Shown piece by piece: positions 8,719 through 17,331 of a stretch of DNA of 64,000 nt. The position numbers and the translations under genes are program-made. Origin of the DNA: JAJDIA01 sp031555735 (GTDB taxonomy: Bacteria; Bacteroidota; Bacteroidia; Bacteroidales; Tannerellaceae). The stretch spans positions 19,190-83,189 of the forward strand of contig JAVBUE010000034.1 of NCBI GenBank assembly GCA_031555735.1. Direction: 5' to 3'. The stretch's first letter is position 1. The number at the start of each line of letters is the position of its first letter. The notes beneath the pieces are model-generated. The model had not been told where the DNA came from. It made no database searches and saw nothing but the letters and a program-made list of their open reading frames with translations.

Positions 8719-9177
8719 TCAAGCCCTGCGGCGGGCGATGCCTGCGCCTATGGCGGCGACGGCCAGCAGGAGGAGGCAGGTGGCGGAGACGGATCGACCG
8801 GGAGCCGTCCGTTTTTCGCTCGCCGAGGCCGTGGCGGCGGTTTCCTGCCGGACGCTTTCCTGCCGGGCGGCGAAGGCGGTATAGGCGGCGGTATCCGCTA
8901 TCCGGGTGAGCGAGCCGCTTGTCAGCCGGGCGCGCCTCACCCGTCGTACATGCTGGCGGCGCAGGCTGTCGGGCGGCGCCAGCACCACCTCTTCCCACAC
9001 CACCTGTTGCCCGGCGCTGTGATACAGCCGTTGGGCGAAGAAGGCGCTGTCGGCGCGCCAGGTACGGAGCGAATCCGTCCGCAACGTCTGCGACGCCCAC
9101 CGGCTTTCCCGCTTCGCCCCGCACGCCGGCAGCAACGCCAGGCAACATACGAAACACCACACCCATCCTATACTCAT
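8719..9177 (-). CDS. Lipoprotein with C-terminal membrane anchor, spanin-like
   Basis: 152 aa from ATG 9177. A lipobox LLPAC lies near residue 20, and a C-terminal hydrophobic helix (about TCLLLLAVAAIGAG) is followed by RRRA. The middle is charged, with predicted helical stretches rich in Arg, Gln and Ala. A lipobox at one end and a transmembrane segment at the other is the layout of unimolecular phage spanins. It lies downstream of a holin-like gene and an amidase, which supports a lysis-type cassette. No sequence family is recognised, so the spanin reading is inference from architecture and context. Arg/Ala-rich, GC-rich codons differ from the fimbrial genes around it. Confidence 0.55.
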   Translation of the reverse strand: MSIGWVWCFVCCLALLPACGAKRESRWASQTLRTDSLRTWRADSAFFAQRLYHSAGQQVVWEEVVLAPPDSLRRQHVRRVRRARLTSGSLTRIADTAAYTAFAARQESVRQETAATASASEKRTAPGRSVSATCLLLLAVAAIGAGIARRRA

Positions 9178-9256
9178 TCTACCTGCATGCATACTTCTTT
9201 GTTTGATTGATGATTGACTGATGATTGTTTGTTTGATTGATCATTGACTGATTCTT

Positions 9257-9460
9257 TCATTCTTTCCCCTTTCCGCCCCGGGGGGGATGGTAGCGGTACC
9301 GGTAGTCCACCCCGAACAAAGCGCCCGCAAACGTGGCCACCTCGCCGAAGGCTACAAGCACCGATTGGTGGATCTCCCCCTCCGGCGGATAAAAGAACCC
9401 GAGGAAGAGCAACACGATACCCGCAAGGGTGAGGAGGGTGGCGATACAGAGCTGGAACAT
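9257..9460 (-). CDS. Small two-helix membrane protein, holin-like
   Basis: 67 aa. The first transmembrane helix is about residues 4-25 (IATLLTLAGIVLLFLGFF). A polar turn (PPEGEIH) follows, then a second weaker helix (VLVAFGEVATFAGALFGV) and a basic tail (YRYRYHPPRGGKGKE). The size, two helices and charged tail fit class II holins. It lies between the amidase and the spanin-like lipoprotein on the same strand. Similar small proteins accompany HU/amidase pairs in Bacteroides genomes. Function is inferred. Confidence 0.6.
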   Translation of the reverse strand: MFQLCIATLLTLAGIVLLFLGFFYPPEGEIHQSVLVAFGEVATFAGALFGVDYRYRYHPPRGGKGKE

Positions 9461-9461
9461 G

Positions 9462-9733
9462 GGAGGAATGATTAATGATTAATGATTAATGATTAATGAT
9501 TAATGGCGCAAGCGGAGAAAGAGGGGGAGGGCGAAGACGGGGGCGAAGAGGATGGCGAAGACGGGGGGGAGATGTATGCGCTTGCCTGTTTAAAGGCTTT
9601 ATAGCGCAAGCGGAGAAAGCGGTGAGCGCGGTGAGCGCGGTGAGCGCGGAGGATTATCCTCTTTGCCAGTTTAGGGTGATTAATCATTAATCATTAATCA
9701 TTAATCATTACTCATTACTCATTACTCATTACC
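9462..9733. repeat. Simple-repeat cluster with inverted 7-bp arrays
   Basis: Five tandem ATTAATG units near 9468-9502 face four to five ATTAATC/ATTACTC units near 9678-9733, forming long complementary arms. Between them GCGCAAGCGGAGAAAG occurs twice, and GGTGAGCGC repeats three times. Open frames across this stretch on both strands are repeat artefacts. It separates the amidase and holin-like genes, where no clear gene is present. Confidence 0.75.
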
Positions 9734-10176
9734 CCCTCGTATTCCGTTTCCGCATCAAACCCCGGACAGCCCTTCACCCATTCGTCGGGCGAGACGATGC
9801 CGTCGTAGTTGGCGTCGGGCGAGAGGTCGCGGTGACCGCAGATGCGCGCCTGGGGGTACATGTCGATCAGGTCGATCAGGATGGCGAGGATAGACACCTT
9901 CTGTTCCGGCGTCCGGGTATCGGCGGGCTGCCCTTCGGCATCCACCCCGCCTTCGTAGCTGATGGCGATGCTGTGGCGGTTGTGCCCCTTCACATGGGCG
10001 CCGATCATCCCCAGCGGACGGGTCTGCACCACTTCGCCGGAGCGACGCACGTAATAGTGGTAACCGGTGCATTGGAAGCCCCGCGCCCGGTGGTCGGCTT
10101 CGAGCCTCCCGGGAGTGTAAGCCACCCCTTCCGGGGTGGCTGTACAATGGATCACGATCAGGTTGACAGGTCTCAT
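9715..10176 (-). CDS. N-acetylmuramoyl-L-alanine amidase (Amidase_2)
   Basis: 153 aa from ATG 10176. Zinc-amidase signatures are visible: VIHCTATPEG near the start (first His), GYHYYVRRSGEVVQTRPL, GAHVKGHNRHSIAISYEGG, and ICGHRDLSPDANYDG with the second His and Asp near the end. It cleaves the N-acetylmuramyl-L-alanine bond of peptidoglycan. It has no signal peptide, like phage endolysins. It overlaps the HU-like gene upstream by 4 bp (ATGA), so the two are translationally coupled. With the holin-like and spanin-like genes downstream it resembles a phage lysis module, yet this pairing with HU is also a stable chromosomal feature of Bacteroidales. Confidence 0.9.
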   Translation of the reverse strand: MRPVNLIVIHCTATPEGVAYTPGRLEADHRARGFQCTGYHYYVRRSGEVVQTRPLGMIGAHVKGHNRHSIAISYEGGVDAEGQPADTRTPEQKVSILAILIDLIDMYPQARICGHRDLSPDANYDGIVSPDEWVKGCPGFDAETEYEGVMSNE

Positions 10177-10625
10177 AACACATGTTCTTTGTCGCATGGG
10201 ACTTCTGCTTCTCCTTCTGCTTCTCCTTCCTTCTTCCCTTCGTCGTAGGGGACGAAAGTTACTTTCTGGCACATGTCGCGCAGGATGGCTCCCGGGAAGA
10301 ACACTACCCGTGCTTTCCGCACGATATCGGCCGTCACCGCTTCCTTCGTTTCCTGCGCTTTGGCGCAGAGGGTGAGGCGGAAGTGCCCCAGTTCGCCCAG
10401 GTGGAGCGACCGTCCGGCCCTGAGTTCGCGGCTGACCACCCAGTTGAGTGAGTCGAGGATACTCTTCACGTCGGCCGACGACATGGATGAGTTGTGGCTT
10501 ACCAGCTCACACACTTCTTCAAAGGTAGTCATCGATGTTTTCTTCGCCACTGCGAAAAACATTTCTTTTCCCCGGTTGGAACCTACGCTCATAATGCGTT
10601 TGATTTTTCGGAATGCTAATGCCAT
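10173..10625 (-). CDS. HU-family DNA-binding protein
   Basis: 150 aa from ATG 10625 (MALAFRKIKRIMS). The middle matches the HU fold: TTFEEVCELVSHNSSMSSADVKSILDSL as the N-terminal helices, then RSLHLGELGHFRLTL as the start of the beta arm. It is longer than classical HU (about 90 aa) and has a basic N-terminus and an acidic GKKEGEAEGEAE tail. This is the HU-like histone family typical of Bacteroidales CPS and phage-like cassettes. It is first gene of the minus-strand cassette and coupled to the amidase. Confidence 0.85.
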   Translation of the reverse strand: MALAFRKIKRIMSVGSNRGKEMFFAVAKKTSMTTFEEVCELVSHNSSMSSADVKSILDSLNWVVSRELRAGRSLHLGELGHFRLTLCAKAQETKEAVTADIVRKARVVFFPGAILRDMCQKVTFVPYDEGKKEGEAEGEAEVPCDKEHVL

Positions 10626-10778
10626 AATTGCACATTTTTTAAAGGTGAATACTTTGTGATTGATCACAGTGCAAATGTACGGCGGTGAAAAACAGGGCTT
10701 CGGCCGAATCCCGTCATACTCCGCCGGAAGCTGCCCTATGCCGCCGAATTCCGGCGATCACCCGTGAACGTCAAATCT

Positions 10779-10868
10779 TCCACCTATGATTGTTCATTCT
10801 TCTACCTATGATTGTTGGAACAACTACCTATGATTGTCGAATCATCTACCTATGATAGATTTGGCGCT
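10779..10868 (+). repeat. Iteron array, four 22-bp units
   Basis: CTACCTATGATTG-type units recur with exact 22-bp spacing (CCTATGA at 10783, 10805, 10827, 10849). The array lies between the divergent HU operon and the Lin1244-like operon. It probably binds a regulator or a replication/recombination protein. Related arrays lie at 50283 and 62889. Confidence 0.85.
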
Positions 10869-10973
10869 TTTCCATCTTCTCCGGTTTTTACTACATTTGC
10901 GCTTCCCAAAGAAGGGAAGGAAGGCGCCCGGCCGGCTCCAACTGTATAAAACTTAAAATCAAGAAATGAAACT

Positions 10974-11654
10974 ATGGCAAGGCCATTGAAAAAACTTACT
11001 TACTTCCCGTTGGATGTCCATTTTGAGTCCGACTCGAAAATCCGGCGCCTGATTATGAGGCATGGGGCGGAAGCGGTCAGTGTGTATCTCGTGTTCGTAG
11101 GGCACATTTATGAGGCAAACGGTTATTACCTGATGCATAGTGACGACAAATATGCCGAACTCGCCTTCGTGCTTCAACTTTCGGAAGAGAAGGTGAAGGC
11201 AGTGTTGGAAACCTGTCTGGAACTTGAATTGTTTGATCGGGGTAAACTGGACAAATGGGGTATTTATACCTCGTTTGGGTTGCAAATGCGCTTTAACGTG
11301 ATCAAAAGCCACTTGGAGACAGCGATCGACAACCGCTATCTGTTGCCTCGGATGAAGAAGCTTCTGGCGGAGAACGAGGATGTTTCTGCAAAGAAACCCC
11401 CCGTTTCTACCAAAAAACCCCGGGTTTCCGCAGAAAAACCCCCTGTTTCTGCAGCAAAAACCCCCCTAAAAGAAAAGAGAAATATAAAGGGGAAATTAAA
11501 CACAAATAAAATAACTAAAACAGAAAAACATGAAGAAGGATTTCAAGCCAATAAAGCGACTGCAGGAACAACTGCAACAGGAGCTGACGCCGCCAACCGC
11601 CTCATCGAATTACAACGATTATTTGATGCGGCAACAGGTGAACAGCATGTATGA
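10974..11654 (+). CDS. Lin1244/Lin1753 (DUF4373) domain protein
   Basis: 226 aa. Residues 1-120 carry the recognisable domain: KLTYFPLDVHFESDSKIRRL, then AVSVYLVFVGHIYEANGYY, and a winged-helix-like ALVLETCLELELFDRG-type segment (VKAVLETCLELELFDRGK). The rest is a low-complexity Lys/Pro/Val tail with repeats of the form KKPPVS, then a Lys/Thr-rich linker. Relatives occur in phage and mobile-element replication modules, often beside DnaD-like or helicase-loader genes. It is first gene after the 22-bp iterons. Its last 125 bases overlap the next gene in another frame. Confidence 0.8.
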   Translation: MARPLKKLTYFPLDVHFESDSKIRRLIMRHGAEAVSVYLVFVGHIYEANGYYLMHSDDKYAELAFVLQLSEEKVKAVLETCLELELFDRGKLDKWGIYTSFGLQMRFNVIKSHLETAIDNRYLLPRMKKLLAENEDVSAKKPPVSTKKPRVSAEKPPVSAAKTPLKEKRNIKGKLNTNKITKTEKHEEGFQANKATAGTTATGADAANRLIELQRLFDAATGEQHV

Positions 11655-12198
11655 GAATTACGGCGACGCCAAATCGTTCATCAAAAAGATGAATCCGCAA
11701 CTTGAAACCTATGCCGCCCAAGCCTGGGAACGCGCCTATCTGGGGCAAGCGCCCACGCTGGCCTGCGTGCGTATGGGCTACGGCATGGCGGTGGCCGAAG
11801 TATGGCTCTGCCTGGAGCTCGAGAGCATCAACACCTTCTCGGCGGCGCGGGTGAAGCTCGATGTGGAACAGCAACGCTGCCTGGCGCGGATGATCCTGGC
11901 CGAGTATGGCTATCTGAAGACGTCGGAAATCCTGCTCTTTGTGCACCGCTTCAAGTGCGGACGCTACCGGCAGTTCTACGGATCGGTGGATCCGCAGGTG
12001 ATCCTGTCGTCGCTGTTCGATTTCATCGGTGAACGCCGTCAGGAACGTGCCGCCCTGTTCGACCAACAGCAGAAGGAACGGCTCGAACAGTTGCGCCACC
12101 CCTCGCCGAATGCCGTCAGCCGTGAAGTGTATGAGCGCCGCAAACGCGAACATGATCAAAATCTTTCTAATTCAAATCAACAAAATCCCAATTTATGA
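11530..12198 (+). CDS. DUF6633-like protein
   Basis: 222 aa. It begins MKKDFKPIKRLQEQL and has an all-helical core: YGDAKSFIKKMNPQLETYAAQAWERAYLGQAP, then RCLARMILAEYGYLKTSEILLFVHRFKCGRYRQFYG and a coiled RQERAALFDQQQKERLEQLR. The helical region resembles the DUF6633 proteins that follow Lin1244-like genes in Bacteroidales. The start is uncertain: ATG 11530 gives a 125-bp overlap with the upstream gene, while ATG 11647 gives only 8 bp. It overlaps the DUF4248 gene by 4 bp. Function unknown. Confidence 0.7.
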   Translation: MKKDFKPIKRLQEQLQQELTPPTASSNYNDYLMRQQVNSMYENYGDAKSFIKKMNPQLETYAAQAWERAYLGQAPTLACVRMGYGMAVAEVWLCLELESINTFSAARVKLDVEQQRCLARMILAEYGYLKTSEILLFVHRFKCGRYRQFYGSVDPQVILSSLFDFIGERRQERAALFDQQQKERLEQLRHPSPNAVSREVYERRKREHDQNLSNSNQQNPNL

Positions 12199-12473
12199 AA
12201 TCAAATCAAGTAGTGTATAGCCACAAAGAAGTGGCTATGAAATATTTCCCGCATCTCTCTCCCAAATCGGCGTCCGAACAACTTACCCGCTGGATCCTGC
12301 GCGATCCGGTACTGCTCGATGAAATGCAACAGGCAGGCTATGTGCGCGGCCAACGGCTGTTCACTCCGCTCCAGTTATCCATCCTCCTCTACGACCTGGG
12401 TAACCCCACACCGATAGACTGGGAGAAGGATCCGCAAAAACCAGTACGCAACAACCGCTCTGCTGAGAAATAA
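12195..12473 (+). CDS. DUF4248 domain protein
   Basis: 92 aa. It begins MKSNQVVYSHKEVAMKYFP, followed by SPKSASEQLTRWIL and FTPLQLSILLYDLGNP. This is the DUF4248 signature, a small helix-turn-helix-like protein common in Bacteroidales accessory cassettes with HU and amidase genes. It is the last gene of the plus-strand trio, coupled by ATGA to the DUF6633-like gene. A DNA-binding role is plausible but not shown. Confidence 0.85.
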   Translation: MKSNQVVYSHKEVAMKYFPHLSPKSASEQLTRWILRDPVLLDEMQQAGYVRGQRLFTPLQLSILLYDLGNPTPIDWEKDPQKPVRNNRSAEK

Positions 12474-12479
12474 TTAACC

Positions 12480-12505
12480 GGAAGGCGGCCGGGCCTTCCT
12501 ATTCC
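12480..12505 (+). terminator. Possible terminator of the DUF4248 operon
   Basis: GGAAGGC-GGCCGG-GCCTTCC hairpin 7 nt after the DUF4248 stop. The T run after it is poor. Confidence 0.4.
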
Positions 12506-12543
12506 CAGAATAGGCGTAGGTTTGATATATTTGAAGGGGTGAC

Positions 12544-12897
12544 TTATAGTTTCTCGATGTCGGCAATGGAGAGCTTGGTGATCTGGCTGATCAGGGCTGT
12601 ATCCATTCCGACGGATTTCATTTCCTGGGCGATACGGAGTTGTTCCTCTTCTTTCCCCTCCTGTTTCCCCTCTTCTTTTCCTTCCTGTTTTCCTTCCTGT
12701 TTTCCTTTTTCAAATCCTTTCTTCATTCCTTCCTGCTCAGCGTAATCCATCACGGCAAGATGGTCGTTGTAAACCCGGAGGCTGTTTTCGTACTTATCCC
12801 GTTCCTCGGGGGAGAGGGCGGACACATCGGCTATCTCTTCAAGCTTCTTGAAGATCGCCTTCTTCGAGGTAAAAGGTATGTGTTCCAATGTCTTCAT
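12544..12897 (-). pseudogene. C-terminal remnant of PD-(D/E)XK (Rpn-type) nuclease/transposase
   Basis: 117 aa from ATG 12897. The sequence matches only the tail of Bacteroidales PD-(D/E)XK nuclease family transposases: an FTSKKAIFKKLEEIADV segment, ERDKYENSLRVYNDHLAVMDYAEQEG, then Lys/Glu repeats of the type GKQEGK and a final small helical domain. Full proteins are about 290-300 aa, so the nuclease core is missing and the gene is most likely inactive. A -7-like box (TATTTTTG) lies just upstream. It sits between the accessory cassette and a fimbrial operon, next to a REP-like palindrome. Confidence 0.8.
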
Positions 12898-13051
12898 AAT
12901 CAATACTGTATTTGGTGTATGATGCAAAAATAAGGGTTTTAGGGATCAATACGGCGATTTGGAAGGAGATTTTTTCCGAAAAAATGTTTGGATTAGAGCT
13001 ATCCATCCGCCCACCATCGCAAGCGCCATGTCTGTAGATCTCGGATGTCAA

Positions 13052-13074
13052 CAATGCCCGTGACCGGGCATAGC
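13052..13074. repeat. Single REP-like palindrome
   Basis: CAATGCCCGTGACCGGGCAT, the same palindrome as at 8282, 8321 and 8520. It abuts the terminator of the following fimbrial operon. Confidence 0.75.
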
Positions 13075-13110
13075 AAAAAAAACTCCCGCCCACATGGGGC
13101 AGGAGTTATC
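13074..13110 (-). terminator. Terminator of the 18495-13281 fimbrial operon
   Basis: Stem CTCCCGCCC/GGGCAGGAG followed on the minus strand by eight T. It closely resembles the terminator at 3340-3373. Confidence 0.8.
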
Positions 13111-13280
13111 GTAGAGTAGTTATGTTATTCCCTCAATTGTTGTGTTATTTTCTTTTATAGCCAGCTATTCATTGCCACTTTTCTTTCGTAATTTATGAAA
13201 AAGGATAGGCGATGAATGAGTGATGCCGGAGGTGACAGTGCCAAAACGATAGTTACCTGTCAGTGTATAGGGCATGTCTT

Positions 13281-14903
13281 TTATGGCACAATTAGATCAG
13301 CTGTCTTCGTGGCAAAATATTCCGCATTCAGCGCCACTTTTTCTACCAAACCGGCCGCGTTCGGCGAGTTGGTTTTGAATGTCACATTATAACCTCCAGC
13401 CTGGTAGGATTGGGCGGTATAGACATAGGTGTAATTCCCTTTTCCATCAGTCTCGATGCGGACACCGGACTCGGTGGCATACAATTTCTTGCTGGTGAAT
13501 TTGAATTCCAAAGGGAAGATGGCCTTTTCAATATCGCTGGGTACTTTAAAGTGGGCGATTACTGCTGAGTTTGCGCCCGATCCCGCTTCCGTAAGGCTAA
13601 AGTTCGTGAACTGGTAGGCTTGGCGGAGCACCAGGGTGATCATGCGTTGCAGCTTACCGCCGGTGATATAGAAGTAACCTCTTTGTTCGGTGGATGTCGG
13701 ATTATTGATATTAGCTGTAATATTGCCGTTATCGTGGAGTTTTACGCCCCCATTCGTCACGGTGGGGATACCTGCACCAGCCACATATTTCAGCAAGTCG
13801 TTGGACAGCGTAGAACCTATCGTATAGTCAGCCTGCATATTCAGGGATCCGCCTTCGGTGAATACCCAAGTGGTCTTCGTTACGATCAGGGTTTCACCGT
13901 TATAAGTGATCTTCGGGTAGTCGCTCAATTCGGCAGAGGCGGTAATATTATTGTCGGCCGGTTTTCCTTCGGCAATCACTTCTTCAAAAGAGGCAACGCC
14001 GGAGATGGCCACGTCCTTAATAGACACCTTGAAGTGGTGGTTACGGATCACATTATAGACTTTCACATATCCTTCCTCTTGTTCAAAATTGCTTAAGTCA
14101 ATTTTATAATAGGTAAAGTTGGCTCCCGGGTTATTATATTTTGCCCGGATGATCAGGAATGTGCTATGAAGACCTTTATTAATTATGTTGTCGTTTTCGA
14201 ATAAGAACGAGGATGACCCAAACGGGATCGGTTCATCATAACTCGACGGTTTTATCCAGTCGAGACCTGCCGGGAGGTTGATTTCTTTGTCCACCGGGGC
14301 GGCAAGCGTGTTCGTCATGGATTTATTGTAAATCATATACGACGGTTCGAAGAGTCTATCCTTGGCAGTGCCGTCAGTCGTGAATTCCACATCCAGTTTT
14401 GCCCAGTTACGGTACATGTCGATTTGCCCCAGATTGGCTTCCAAGTCGGATGAGCCAAAGTCTTTGACTCCCCAGAATACGTATTGGTTGGAAGGAAGCG
14501 TGTACATCTTGTTGAAAGTCTGAACATCGCTGGCATCTAATCCGCTTGCTCCACAATTGGATAGGAAATGGATTTTCCGGGTATCCTTGGATACGATTGC
14601 CTGGTAGCTTGTCGCTCCCTCCGTAGAGGTGATCATTTTTGCTTTGGCTTTCTCAATAAACGCACCTGACGCATCGTATGCATAGAGATAGAGGTCTTCC
14701 ACGCCGATTTCCTGCATAACACCATCCACTTCCTTAAGGGGATTAGAGGCTTTACTTATCACTTCGGCTGTCGGGACGTCAACGTTAAACGAGAGTGTAA
14801 TCTCCGATGTATTATCCGGAGTTTCTACCGGAACCAACTCATCGGTTGTACACGCCGACACGATGAGTAAACTTGCCGCAAGGCTATATATTTTCTTCAG
14901 CAT
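13281..14903 (-). CDS. Fimbrial accessory lipoprotein
   Basis: 540 aa. The lipoprotein signal is MLKKIYSLAASLLIVSAC (Cys18), and SKA at 50-52 sits where the other subunits have TKA. The N-terminal half has pilin-like strands (EDLYLYAYDASG, KIHFLSNCGA), while the C-terminal half is a different beta-rich module ending TADLIVP. It is third gene of the operon 17332-14928-13281 (24-bp gap upstream). It is probably a tip or minor subunit displayed on the pilus. Beyond the stop, another frame stays open for about 38 codons to a TAG at 13165, so a late frameshift could have shortened the protein. That point is uncertain. Confidence 0.75.
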   Translation of the reverse strand: MLKKIYSLAASLLIVSACTTDELVPVETPDNTSEITLSFNVDVPTAEVISKASNPLKEVDGVMQEIGVEDLYLYAYDASGAFIEKAKAKMITSTEGATSYQAIVSKDTRKIHFLSNCGASGLDASDVQTFNKMYTLPSNQYVFWGVKDFGSSDLEANLGQIDMYRNWAKLDVEFTTDGTAKDRLFEPSYMIYNKSMTNTLAAPVDKEINLPAGLDWIKPSSYDEPIPFGSSSFLFENDNIINKGLHSTFLIIRAKYNNPGANFTYYKIDLSNFEQEEGYVKVYNVIRNHHFKVSIKDVAISGVASFEEVIAEGKPADNNITASAELSDYPKITYNGETLIVTKTTWVFTEGGSLNMQADYTIGSTLSNDLLKYVAGAGIPTVTNGGVKLHDNGNITANINNPTSTEQRGYFYITGGKLQRMITLVLRQAYQFTNFSLTEAGSGANSAVIAHFKVPSDIEKAIFPLEFKFTSKKLYATESGVRIETDGKGNYTYVYTAQSYQAGGYNVTFKTNSPNAAGLVEKVALNAEYFATKTADLIVP

Positions 14904-14927
14904 AACTGTTTGTTTTTAATCGGTTAA

Positions 14928-17276
14928 TTAATAAACATCATGGACGCAGCGGATGTATAGGCCGGATCGTGTGGCTGTCAGAGTCGTAACGAAAGCCCTT
15001 TTATTATCTCCAAAGTCATAGTACCAAGCCCTTGTGGGGTTTGTATCTTGTCTTGCCGACCAATATTCGCCCGTATTATTGAACAGATAATTTACAATTC
15101 CATCCGAATCCTGGATTACATTCATGAACTCCAATTCCGCCAGGGTGGGTACTCGCCACGTACCGGTAGGATAGGTTGCCTGAGCTCCTGTTTTACTTGC
15201 GTCAAGCGTTTCCCAATAATTACGGCAACGCGTAATTGCAGAACTACTTGAGTATTTGCCCCCATTAACAACACCATATCGTGAGGCTACCATGAATTTG
15301 GGTGAGATCAGATTATTAGCAGCCTCAGTTGTGATTGTTTGTCCATTACTACCTCTGGGTGCTCCTACTTGCAAACCTTCTGCGGCAATGATATTTACGG
15401 TGAAAATATTAGGATTTGTTGCTCCGTCAGGGCTGTCTGCGGGCCCTGAATTGGCTGATGTCTGAGCTGTCAGGTACTGAGGTGGATATTGAGTTACTTC
15501 CACATGTTCTGTCAATCCATGTGCATTTGTTACATCAAAAGACAATGTCCTTGGGAAGTAGTTTGCAGGAATATTACTGTGTATTTTAATCTGGCCATTG
15601 ACAACTGTAAATGAATATTGAGTCGCAGCGACGTTGGCCGTACGTGATTTTACAATTTTATTATTATCTCGATAATATTCAACATATGTAGCTTTCTTAT
15701 TACTAAACGAAATCGGCGAATCCGACTTATAGTCCACAAAGTAGTCGGCCACATTGGCCATAATAACATTCGTTTCTTTGACAAACAGGTAGTGGATGTC
15801 CAGGATTTCAGCTCCGATCACAACCGGACGAGCGCTCCAGGGAATCACATTGATGGTAAAGTTTACCGCTTTATTTTTGGTGTCGATCAAACCTTTGACT
15901 TCGTAGGTATTGCCGTGTACGATACCGTAAGTGTTGCTATTGGTTGCCTCATTGCCGGTATCTGTTTCTTTCGGGTCAATGATGGCCTCATACAACCTGC
16001 GTTCGGGAGTGGTTATATCTACGGGGTCTAAAGGTACGGGATCAGGCAGCTCGCCAATTATAGTGTGCGTCTCAGTCAGAAAATGACCGGGAGCGGGTCC
16101 CCATCCATTTTGGTTATTCCCTTCTTTACCGCTGTTTTCCCATTCATATGTAGAGGAAACGGCATATGTAATAGCAGTGATGTTTTCACGGTAAACCAGG
16201 TTACCCCCTACCGTAATTTTCAATGGACTGGGTGTCTGATACTTCTTCTCGTAGGAGTAAAAAACCACACTGGCGATCCGATCCTTAGGATCAAACGTGA
16301 GTTCATAAGGGTCAGCCAATAATTCCTGTGCATTATATGTATATGAGGAAGAATTCCCTTTGGTATAGTCGCCTAAAATAGGATCTGACTTTGTATTGAT
16401 ATTCTCTATTGTCAGCGATGTGATATCATAAGCCCATGTAGGGGTGATCGTTCTTCTGGTGATATGATTGTTATATACTTTTAAATGTTTTATTGAACCA
16501 CCACCTGAGACGGTTTCATATAATAAAACTCCGTTTTCGGAATACGTTAACCCCGGATTTCCATTACTCCCATTTGCAATGATTTTATTATTTACAGCAT
16601 CAACCAGTTCCTGTTTCGTAAAAGCAGAGTCTGCTTCATATCTCGGATCTTCACTCGGGACATTCACCTCGAATTTCAGTTCGATGCGAGCAGCCAGTTG
16701 CCTTAACTCCAGGTGTAACCGGGGTTGTCCAATTGTCAGTGTTTTGGAGAATTCTCCACTCTTTACCAGCTCTTTCTGGTCGAAGACGAAGTTGCCTTCG
16801 GCATTGGTGTTTGTTTCCATCAGCCCTTTAAAACCGGCATACGTACTGACGTTTTTTAACTGGGTCTCTGTGTAAGTGGAGTTGGCAATAACCAGAATCT
16901 TTACGTCGCCAGTCTTTGCCGGAATATTACTGATGCTATAGGCCGGGCGGTCAGCATTGTCAGGACATTCGGCATTAGCAACACCATCGGTAAATGTGGC
17001 ATAACCAAAACCTAAGCGTTCGCCTACAGTGCCGTCGCCATTATCCCTAAAAATGGCAATGGCCAGACGGTTGATCAATAATTCGTCGGCGTTGGCATAT
17101 TCATATCCGCCGGGAGCAGCTTTCGTGATGAGGCCATCCGTGGCGATCGAGAGATTCAGCGTGGTCGGCAGACCTGCTTCCGTTTTACCCTCCGGCGTGA
17201 TGACAGATTCTTCCACGCAGGACGCAAAGGTTAGTAAGGTAGCGGCAAATGCTACGGCTATATTTCTTAGTTTCAT
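14928..17276 (-). CDS. FimA/Mfa-type lipoprotein with C-terminal Fib_succ/DUF1566-like domain
   Basis: 782 aa. The signal ends TFASC (Cys20), and TKA lies at 51-53. The pilin N-domain is clear (INRLAIAIFRDNGDG, KILVIANSTYTE, LRQLAARIELKFEV). Residues from about 690 on (TYPTGTWRVPTLAELEFM ... SARQDT ... LYIRCVHDVY) form the same tip-type domain as in the 979-aa protein at 3417. The fusion of a pilin module and a Fib_succ-like module suggests a tip adhesin. Neighbours are the pilin at 17332 (55 bp upstream) and the accessory lipoprotein 24 bp downstream. Confidence 0.82.
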   Translation of the reverse strand: MKLRNIAVAFAATLLTFASCVEESVITPEGKTEAGLPTTLNLSIATDGLITKAAPGGYEYANADELLINRLAIAIFRDNGDGTVGERLGFGYATFTDGVANAECPDNADRPAYSISNIPAKTGDVKILVIANSTYTETQLKNVSTYAGFKGLMETNTNAEGNFVFDQKELVKSGEFSKTLTIGQPRLHLELRQLAARIELKFEVNVPSEDPRYEADSAFTKQELVDAVNNKIIANGSNGNPGLTYSENGVLLYETVSGGGSIKHLKVYNNHITRRTITPTWAYDITSLTIENINTKSDPILGDYTKGNSSSYTYNAQELLADPYELTFDPKDRIASVVFYSYEKKYQTPSPLKITVGGNLVYRENITAITYAVSSTYEWENSGKEGNNQNGWGPAPGHFLTETHTIIGELPDPVPLDPVDITTPERRLYEAIIDPKETDTGNEATNSNTYGIVHGNTYEVKGLIDTKNKAVNFTINVIPWSARPVVIGAEILDIHYLFVKETNVIMANVADYFVDYKSDSPISFSNKKATYVEYYRDNNKIVKSRTANVAATQYSFTVVNGQIKIHSNIPANYFPRTLSFDVTNAHGLTEHVEVTQYPPQYLTAQTSANSGPADSPDGATNPNIFTVNIIAAEGLQVGAPRGSNGQTITTEAANNLISPKFMVASRYGVVNGGKYSSSSAITRCRNYWETLDASKTGAQATYPTGTWRVPTLAELEFMNVIQDSDGIVNYLFNNTGEYWSARQDTNPTRAWYYDFGDNKRAFVTTLTATRSGLYIRCVHDVY

Positions 17277-17331
17277 AACGATATATATTATCTGTTTATA
17301 TTTTACTCCTTTTCATATCTTGCGATGCGTT

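Noticed and set aside
9493..9690. Mirror-image 64-codon frames on both strands
   Set aside because: Both are produced by the inverted 7-bp arrays and low-complexity repeats.
10779..10868. Possible CRISPR array
   Set aside because: Units are contiguous 22-bp tandem repeats without unique spacers of normal length, and no cas genes are present.
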